From Candidatus Bathyarchaeota archaeon (lineage in GTDB: Archaea; Thermoproteota; Bathyarchaeia; 40CM-2-53-6), in assembly GCA_005888695.1 (NCBI GenBank), contig VBBH01000050.1:1-6395 (forward strand): DNA of 6,395 nucleotides, in the 5' to 3' direction. The translations under genes and the position numbers were made by a program. The notes below the pieces were generated by a model that was given only the letters and a program-made list of their open reading frames with translations, did no database searches and had not been told where the DNA came from. Of the stretch, positions 1 to 4,247 are shown piece after piece (the first letter of the stretch is position 1; every line of letters begins with the position of its first letter).

Positions 1-32
1 TAGGCACCGTGATGAGGCTGCTTAGATTCTGA

Positions 33-863
33 TTAAATGCTGTTTTCTTCTAGAAAGTTGAGAACCAGCTTCTCAACCTCTTCGGGCGCATCTTCCTGCA
101 CAAAATGGCCAGCATTGACTTGGCAAAGTTTAGATCCAGGGATCAATTTTGATATCTTCTCTGGATAGATGGTCCCACTTCTCGCGGTCCCCCAGACGAG
201 CATCGTGGGAATTTTCAGGTGGGGAAGACTCTGCTCGACTTCTCTCATTGGTTTGAAGCTGGGATGGGTCGGAGAATTAGGGAACATCATCGGAAACATT
301 TGGTAGACTTTCTTTGACTCATCATCTTGGAACGGTGCCCAGTACGCTTCCATCTCTGCATCCGTTATCTTCTCGGGATGCACAGATGCTTCCTTGATTA
401 TCGCGGGCGTGATCTTGGAAGCAACGCTTGGCGGTATCCTATAGTCGGTAGTTAGGAACGTGTTCATCAGGATCAATCCAGCCACGTTCTCTGGGTGTCT
501 TGCTAAGTAATGCATGGCGAAGGGGCCACCCCAATCATGGACGATGAGGACGATGTTGCGAAGACCAAGAGATTCAATGAACCCTGAAACTATCCTGGCA
601 TGATGAGGGAAATCATGCAGGTTCGGGTTCGGCTTGTCAGACTTGCCAAATCCCATCAAGTCCAATGCAAGCGCTCTATGTCCAAGACTGATTGGCGGCA
701 CCAGTCGTCGCCAGATGTAGGACCATGCCGGATTCCCGTGAACCATCAACACCGGCCGGCCGCCATATCCCTCGTCTACATAGTGGATCTTTAATCCGTC
801 TAGGTAGACGAATCTTTCAGGGAATGGATATCCTTCAAAGTAAGGCCAGCCCCTCCTGATCAT
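33..863 (-). CDS. alpha/beta hydrolase, haloalkane dehalogenase-like
   Basis: Cytosolic alpha/beta-fold hydrolase of about 276 residues with no signal peptide or membrane segment, close in layout to haloalkane dehalogenases. Seen directly (numbered from the ATG at 861-863): oxyanion-hole motif HGNP at residues 42-45, followed by WSYIWRR; nucleophile elbow VHDWGG with Asp110; Trp111 next to it, the usual halide-binding tryptophan; a helical cap from about 136 to 210; and the base His253 in AGHFVQED. The strand-6 segment LILMNTFLTTD resembles Xanthobacter DhlA, where the acid is an Asp after strand 7. Here that position reads WGTARSG, with Arg228 where the Asp is expected, and the alternative strand-6 site is Asn134, so the third catalytic residue is not obvious. 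Halide, epoxide or ester substrates are all possible. An in-frame TTG at 873-875 would add four residues. Neither start has a clear Shine-Dalgarno, and the ATG is preferred. Transcribed divergently from lsrF; its stop TAA is at 33-35. Confidence 0.88.
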   Translation of the reverse strand: MIRRGWPYFEGYPFPERFVYLDGLKIHYVDEGYGGRPVLMVHGNPAWSYIWRRLVPPISLGHRALALDLMGFGKSDKPNPNLHDFPHHARIVSGFIESLGLRNIVLIVHDWGGPFAMHYLARHPENVAGLILMNTFLTTDYRIPPSVASKITPAIIKEASVHPEKITDAEMEAYWAPFQDDESKKVYQMFPMMFPNSPTHPSFKPMREVEQSLPHLKIPTMLVWGTARSGTIYPEKISKLIPGSKLCQVNAGHFVQEDAPEEVEKLVLNFLEENSI

Positions 864-910
864 GTCAACTGTCAAATGTTAACCGCCATTTGTCCCACTA
901 TCGGGACTCG

Positions 911-935
911 CCTGACCGCCGGAGGCGTGGGCAGG
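911..935. repeat. GC-rich imperfect palindrome, possible interspersed repeat
   Basis: CCTG (911-914) can pair with CAGG (932-935), and CGCC (917-920) with GGCG (924-927), around a GGA loop with a small asymmetric internal loop. The surrounding 40 bases (901-940) contain 31 G or C by direct count and are followed at once by an AT-rich box, so the island stands out from its setting. If the hydrolase is transcribed from the AT box at 941-950, this hairpin would lie in its 5' leader. It resembles REP-like intergenic palindromes, but only one copy is in this window, so repeat status is an inference. Confidence 0.35.
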
Positions 936-937
936 TC

Positions 938-950
938 GCGAAAAATATAG
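938..950 (+). promoter_or_regulatory. candidate archaeal TATA/BRE promoter
   Basis: The stretch CGCGAAAAATATAG looks like a BRE-like purine segment running into a TATA-like box, and it is the most AT-rich spot between the hydrolase and lsrF. Read on the plus strand, a start about 26 bases downstream would fall near 970-975, giving lsrF a leader of about 155 bases. Read on the minus strand (CTATATTTTT), it would serve the hydrolase with a leader of about 55 bases. Position and composition are seen; promoter activity and direction are inferred. Confidence 0.35.
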
Positions 951-970
951 GACTGTTGTAACCTTGAACC

Positions 971-1041
971 GGCTATCTCACGATTCTTTGTTTCAACTCG
1001 TGAGCCTTCTTGATCGGACGGTCGATCCTCACCATCGAGGT
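971..1041 (+). other. cluster of inverted repeats in the lsrF leader
   Basis: Three adjacent inverted repeats are visible. The first is a perfect 7-base arm CTCACGA (977-983) with TCGTGAG (998-1004) and a 14-base loop. The second is GATCG (1012-1016) with CGATC (1023-1027) and a 6-base loop. The third is TCGAT (1022-1026) with ATCGA (1034-1038), or alternatively CCTC (1027-1030) with GAGG (1037-1040). The second and third share bases and so are mutually exclusive. The third covers a Shine-Dalgarno-like GAGGT at 1037-1041 placed seven bases before an ATG. This could be a structured leader RNA, but the stems are short and no known riboswitch class is recognised. Confidence 0.3.
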
Positions 1042-1048
1042 CTTTGAT

Positions 1049-1084
1049 ATGGCTGGCACTGCGGGCGGTATAGAAAGGCAGTAA
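1049..1084 (+). CDS. possible 11-codon leader peptide upstream of lsrF
   Basis: ATG at 1049-1051 opens an 11-codon frame reading MAGTAGGIERQ and ends in two consecutive TAA codons (1082-1087). A GAGGT at 1037-1041 sits seven bases upstream, which is the best Shine-Dalgarno in this intergenic region and better than the one for lsrF itself. It ends 45 bases before the lsrF start and is not in the lsrF frame. A peptide this short has no recognisable homology, and a chance ATG after a chance GAGGT is entirely possible. It is listed because the Shine-Dalgarno lies inside a candidate hairpin. Confidence 0.2.
   Translation: MAGTAGGIERQ
1069..1076 (+). promoter_or_regulatory. alternative TATA-like box for lsrF
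   Basis: TATAGAAA lies about 60 bases before the lsrF start codon. If used as a TATA box it would give a start near 1098 and a leader of about 30 bases, which would include the weak AGGGG at 1115-1119 before the ATG. It competes with the box at 938-950 as the lsrF promoter. The sequence alone does not decide. Confidence 0.2.
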
Positions 1085-1129
1085 TAATCCGAGGGATTCC
1101 TTTGCGTTCTAATCAGGGGCTAAGCCAAG

Positions 1130-1960
1130 ATGGACTGGGGAATGAACAATCGCATATCGCGAATCATCAAGCCGAGCAGTGGAAAGAGTGTGATGCTTGC
1201 AGTTGACCATGGCTATTTCATGGGTCCAACCCATAAACTTGAGCAGCCTAGAAAGACGATCGAGCCTTTGGTTCCGTATGCGGATGCGTTGATGCTTACC
1301 CGTGGTGTCCTCCGAACTTCAGTAGACCCGAAAAGGGATGTTCCCATAATCCTCAGGGTCTCGGGTGGCGCGAGCATCGTTTCAAAGACGCTTTCGAACG
1401 AGGCGATCACGACAAGTGTCCGGGACGCGATCAGGCTGAATGTTTCCGCGTTAGCGCTGTCGATCTTCGTGGGTAGCGAGCACGAGCATCAAACTTTGAC
1501 AAACTTGTCGAGACTTGTGGATGAAGGCGAAGACTATGGAATCCCTGTTCTGGCGGTGACTGCGGTTGGGAAAGAGCTTGAGAAGAGAGACGCTAGATAT
1601 CTTGCGTTGTCATGTCGAATCGCTGCAGAGCTGGGAGCTCGCCTTGTCAAGACTTACTATTGCGAAGAATTCTCTCGTGTCGTACAGGGATGCCCAGTAC
1701 CTCTTGTTGTGGCGGGTGGTCCGAAGCTTGAGACTGAACTGGATGCCTTCCAGTTGGCATATGACGCGGTTGCTGAAGGAGCTGTTGGTGTGGATATGGG
1801 CCGGAATATTTGGCAGTCGGAGCATCCGGTTGCAATGATCCAAGCAGTTAGAAAAATCGTTCATGAAAGAGCTACAGTCAGAGAAGCAAAGCAGGCATAT
1901 GATGAATACTTGAAAACTGGGCCCAAGCTACTTGCCAAACCGACGATGCCTGCTAACTGA
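1130..1960 (+). CDS. lsrF: LsrF-type 3-hydroxy-5-phosphonooxypentane-2,4-dione thiolase / class I aldolase
   Basis: Cytosolic TIM-barrel enzyme of the DhnA/LsrF class I aldolase family, 276 residues. In enterobacteria LsrF transfers an acetyl group from phosphorylated AI-2 breakdown product to CoA. Seen directly: DWGMNNRISRI at the N-terminus and VMLAVDHGYFMGPT at 21-34, both matching E. coli LsrF as I remember it; Asp26; RGVLRTSV at 58-65; GSEHEHQ at 115-121; the Schiff-base lysine Lys174 in VKTYY; and the phosphate-binding loops VAGGPK (194-199) and GVDMGRNIW (220-228). The ATG at 1130 is the first start after an in-frame TAA at 1121-1123, and the DWG before Met5 is shared with LsrF, so this start is preferred over 1142. 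The N-terminal extension of the E. coli enzyme is absent. No lsrK, lsrG, lsrR or transporter gene is in the window. Relatives in archaea make fructose-1,6-bisphosphate or aromatic precursors, so the true substrate is open. alaX follows after 53 bases. Confidence 0.88.
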   Translation: MDWGMNNRISRIIKPSSGKSVMLAVDHGYFMGPTHKLEQPRKTIEPLVPYADALMLTRGVLRTSVDPKRDVPIILRVSGGASIVSKTLSNEAITTSVRDAIRLNVSALALSIFVGSEHEHQTLTNLSRLVDEGEDYGIPVLAVTAVGKELEKRDARYLALSCRIAAELGARLVKTYYCEEFSRVVQGCPVPLVVAGGPKLETELDAFQLAYDAVAEGAVGVDMGRNIWQSEHPVAMIQAVRKIVHERATVREAKQAYDEYLKTGPKLLAKPTMPAN

Positions 1961-2013
1961 GGCCGATTTACAGCATTAGTCTATGAACTGAAACTTGGAA
2001 TACGGCGAAAACC

Positions 2014-2712
2014 GTGACTAAGAAACTCTTCTGGGACCGCCCTTACGATCGTGAGTTTGAAGGGAAAGTAGTCTCGGTTGATGGTCAACGTGTCGTTCTT
2101 GACCAGACTCTGTTCTATCCGAGAGGTGGAGGAGTCGCCTCTGATACTGGACTCTTGGATAATGCTAAGGTTGTAGAGGTTACGAAGCAGGATGATCAGA
2201 TCTGGCACAGTCTAGATTCGATTGTTGGGCTCAAGCCAGGCGATGGTGTGCGGGGATTTGTGGATTGGGAGAGAAGACATCGGTTGATGAGGATGCATAC
2301 AGCCGGGCATCTGCTTAGTTCCATTTTCTATCGGGAGCATTGTTTGATCACTGGGAACCAGATTGATCCGGATAGGTCGCGGTTCGACTTCAATCTTGAA
2401 CAATTTGACAGGGGGAGGATAGAGGGCTTTGTTAATGAGGCGAACCGGATTATCGCTAAAGACGCTCCTGTCAAAATGTACTTCGTGGATCGTGATGAGG
2501 CCTTGAAGATGCCCGGTCTGGTTAAGTTGGCTCAGGCGGCGCCTCCGAGCGAAGATCAGTTGCGGATTGTAGAGATAGAAGGGATTGATCGTCAGGCAGA
2601 TGGTGGATTACATGTGGCCAATCTGAAGGAGATCGGAAGGATCGAGTTGCTGAAGCTGGAGAATAAGGGCAAGAACAATCGCCGGCTTTACTACGACGTA
2701 AAGAACCTCTAG
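2014..2712 (+). CDS. alaX: alanyl-tRNA editing protein AlaX
   Basis: Free-standing trans-editing enzyme that hydrolyses Ser-tRNA(Ala) (and possibly Gly-tRNA(Ala)), related to the editing domain of alanyl-tRNA synthetase. It has 232 residues, close to the medium-length AlaX-M type. Seen directly: an N-terminal beta-barrel part with the glycine-rich FYPRGGGVASDTG (34-46); the zinc-binding HTAGH with His95 and His99; TGNQI (113-117) and SRFDF (122-126); and IDRQADGGLHVANLKEIG (191-208), the equivalent of the CGGTH motif, with His200. The first ligand position of that motif is Asp196 rather than Cys. I recall similar Asp variants among archaeal AlaX proteins, so this may be a subfamily trait. The C-terminus LENKGKNNRRLYY is typical. 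GTG at 2014 is the only usual start codon between the upstream in-frame TGA (1984-1986) and the conserved region; no Shine-Dalgarno is seen. It lies 53 bases after lsrF in the same direction, so co-transcription is likely, and it ends six bases from the opposing nitroreductase. Confidence 0.92.
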   Translation: MTKKLFWDRPYDREFEGKVVSVDGQRVVLDQTLFYPRGGGVASDTGLLDNAKVVEVTKQDDQIWHSLDSIVGLKPGDGVRGFVDWERRHRLMRMHTAGHLLSSIFYREHCLITGNQIDPDRSRFDFNLEQFDRGRIEGFVNEANRIIAKDAPVKMYFVDRDEALKMPGLVKLAQAAPPSEDQLRIVEIEGIDRQADGGLHVANLKEIGRIELLKLENKGKNNRRLYYDVKNL

Positions 2713-2718
2713 ATATCG

Positions 2719-3279
2719 TTACCAATTGTTGTAGTGGATAACTTCTCTTTTCGGTCTGTGGCCTCGCTCGAGCGAGGGAGATGGGGTGTCTCTTTCGAGA
2801 TCTGGATAGCCTATTGATATGATTCCGACCGGATGGAAATCCGGTGGTATACCTAGCTCTTTCCTTAGGAGATCCGGCCGGAAGGCGCCTGCTAGGGCGG
2901 ATGCGAGTCCCTCATTGACCGCGGTGAGGAAGATGATCATGCATGCACAGCCTACATCGAAGTGCCAGTAGGGTGTTGGCCAGTCGATCTCAGTTCCGTC
3001 CGCACGGAGCTTGTCTGACTCCCGGTATCTGTCATGATAGAGTTTCTCGCTTACACATGGAACTATCATCAATGGAGCCTCGTATGCCCGAGAAGAATTC
3101 TTTAGCCGTTTCTGGACTATTGGATCGGTGACGACTATGAAGGCGACTCCTTGGCTGAACCCTGCGCTGGGGTAGTGCTGCATGAGGTCCAGGATCCTGT
3201 TTTGGGATTCTTCAGGGACTGGTGTCGGCTTAAACTTGCGTATCATCCGTCGTTTGAGGACGGCATTCGCGAAATCCAT
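2719..3279 (-). CDS. nitroreductase-family FMN flavoprotein
   Basis: Small FMN-dependent oxidoreductase of the nitroreductase fold, 186 residues from the ATG at 3277-3279; such enzymes act as cytosolic dimers using NAD(P)H. Seen directly: VLKRRMIRKF (6-15) with the FMN-phosphate arginines; PSAGFSQG (37-44), the counterpart of the usual PSAGNxQPW; HFDVGCACM (106-114) followed by a helix ending NEGL (122-125); PVGIISIGYP (150-159); and a C-terminal SLERGHRPKREVIHYNNW with the RGxRP and H...W elements. The SAGFSQG plus RGxRP combination matches a subfamily I recall from actinobacterial and archaeal genomes with no settled substrate. An in-frame GTG at 3304-3306 would add MPIPILPCP; the ATG is favoured because family members begin near MDF. 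No Shine-Dalgarno is seen for either start. It converges on alaX and diverges from the membrane-protein gene at 3376. Confidence 0.9.
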   Translation of the reverse strand: MDFANAVLKRRMIRKFKPTPVPEESQNRILDLMQHYPSAGFSQGVAFIVVTDPIVQKRLKNSSRAYEAPLMIVPCVSEKLYHDRYRESDKLRADGTEIDWPTPYWHFDVGCACMIIFLTAVNEGLASALAGAFRPDLLRKELGIPPDFHPVGIISIGYPDLERDTPSPSLERGHRPKREVIHYNNW

Positions 3280-3348
3280 AGGGCACGGCAGGATTGGAAT
3301 GGGCACGTTGAAAAGGTGTTGTCGGGTCTGAAAACTTTAGCTGGCAGG

Positions 3349-3357
3349 ATTATACTT
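3349..3357. promoter_or_regulatory. TATA-like element in the divergent nitroreductase/membrane-protein interval
   Basis: ATTATACTT on the plus strand (AAGTATAAT on the minus strand) is the clearest AT box between the two divergent genes. Its centre is about 23 bases before the GTG of the membrane-protein gene, close to the spacing of a leaderless archaeal transcript. For the nitroreductase it would give a start around 3327 and a leader of about 20 bases (GTG start) or 48 bases (ATG start). A second AT-rich stretch on the minus strand, CTAAAGTTTT at 3331-3340, is an alternative. The element is seen; its function is inferred. Confidence 0.35.
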
Positions 3358-3375
3358 GTTGGAAGATAGTGTACG

Positions 3376-4209
3376 GTGACTCATACGAGGGGCCAGACTG
3401 GGCAGAAGCCGATTGGGAAGCCTTGGCTTTCTGCGACTGCATTGTTATCGTTCATCCCCTCGTTCGCGACGGCCCGACTCTTCACATTTCTTCGGCCCAG
3501 CACGGTCATCCTAATCTTCGGAATACACTTCCATCACTTTTGGTATGGTCTCGGTGCCCTGGCAATTGCGGGCTGGCTTGGTATTGCTGGTCCTGAGGGT
3601 TGGAATAGGATCGCGGCTGTCATGTATGGCCTGGGAGCAGGCTTGGTTGCGGATGAGATAGGACTGCTTCTGACTCCCGTTAATGGGACGCTTGGAAACT
3701 ATGCTTCAGGATTGACCTATACAGCGGTCGTTGTCATAACGGCTGTCACCGCGATGCTCTCTCTATTGTCTAGGTATCGGCGAGAGATAATCGATGATTT
3801 CAGGAAGGTAGGAGTTAGGGAGCCTCTTGCCTTTCTGGGCCTTTTCATTCTAGTTGTCCCATTCGTGGTCCAATTTGTCGGGCTTCAAGCAAGTCTACTG
3901 GGCGTGATCCTTGCCGTTCTCTACCGGTGGAAGCTGGGCGGACCTTGGAGATTGAGAAGGCGTCGAGGCGGCTTCCTTAACGAGGCCTTAGGTGTCGGAG
4001 TTGTCTTCTTAGCGGTTTTTGGCATCGCGTACCTGATAAGCCTCGTATTAGGCGAGCCATTGGAGAGTAGTCCATCATTTCTCCTCGAATTTTCACGTGA
4101 CCTCCTGATTCTCCTATCATCTGCGGTCCTAACGGGAATCCTCTCGGGCTGGATCTGGGTGAGGTTTATCGTGGGACCAAGGCAGGTATCCGAAGCTTCA
4201 GCCGCTTGA
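3376..4209 (+). CDS. multi-pass integral membrane protein with HxHH and DE motifs, unknown function
   Basis: Predicted membrane protein of 277 residues with about six or seven hydrophobic segments: a weaker one near 18-38, then roughly 42-71, 78-99, 112-132, 150-183 (long enough for two passes), 204-226 and 242-266. The basic loop RWKLGGPWRLRRRRGG (184-199) is probably cytosolic. Most striking are GIHFHHFWYGLG (49-60) and GLGAGLVADEIGLLL (85-99), which place three histidines and an Asp-Glu pair in or next to membrane segments. Such residues could bind a metal or take part in proton movement, but I cannot assign a family. GTG at 3376 is chosen; GGAAG at 3361-3365 is a weak Shine-Dalgarno ten bases upstream, and the TATA-like element at 3349-3357 would also suit a leaderless start. 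A TTG at codon 23 is a possible later start. It is convergent with the ABC permease gene, 38 bases away. Confidence 0.78.
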   Translation: MTHTRGQTGQKPIGKPWLSATALLSFIPSFATARLFTFLRPSTVILIFGIHFHHFWYGLGALAIAGWLGIAGPEGWNRIAAVMYGLGAGLVADEIGLLLTPVNGTLGNYASGLTYTAVVVITAVTAMLSLLSRYRREIIDDFRKVGVREPLAFLGLFILVVPFVVQFVGLQASLLGVILAVLYRWKLGGPWRLRRRRGGFLNEALGVGVVFLAVFGIAYLISLVLGEPLESSPSFLLEFSRDLLILLSSAVLTGILSGWIWVRFIVGPRQVSEASAA

Positions 4210-4247
4210 AGAATTTCCGGACTGACTAGACGGGGAATGGGGTCAGC

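Noticed and set aside
600..606. ATGATGA resembling a C box of a guide RNA
   Set aside because: It lies inside the hydrolase gene and has no CTGA at guide spacing; the same holds for GTGATGA at 2489-2495 inside alaX.
33..863. Naming the hydrolase a haloalkane dehalogenase outright
   Set aside because: The family likeness is strong, but no acidic residue is found at either usual position, so the specific activity is not supported.
1213..1410. Minus-strand frame of 65 codons inside lsrF
   Set aside because: It is antisense to strongly conserved LsrF motifs and has no domain or start signal of its own.
1961..2013. A separate promoter for alaX
   Set aside because: Nothing at the expected distance from the GTG resembles a TATA box; read-through from lsrF is the simpler reading.
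4222..4246. CTGAC...GTCAG inverted repeat between the convergent membrane-protein and permease genes, considered as a terminator
   Set aside because: Only five base pairs with a 15-base loop and no T-run on either strand; too weak to call.
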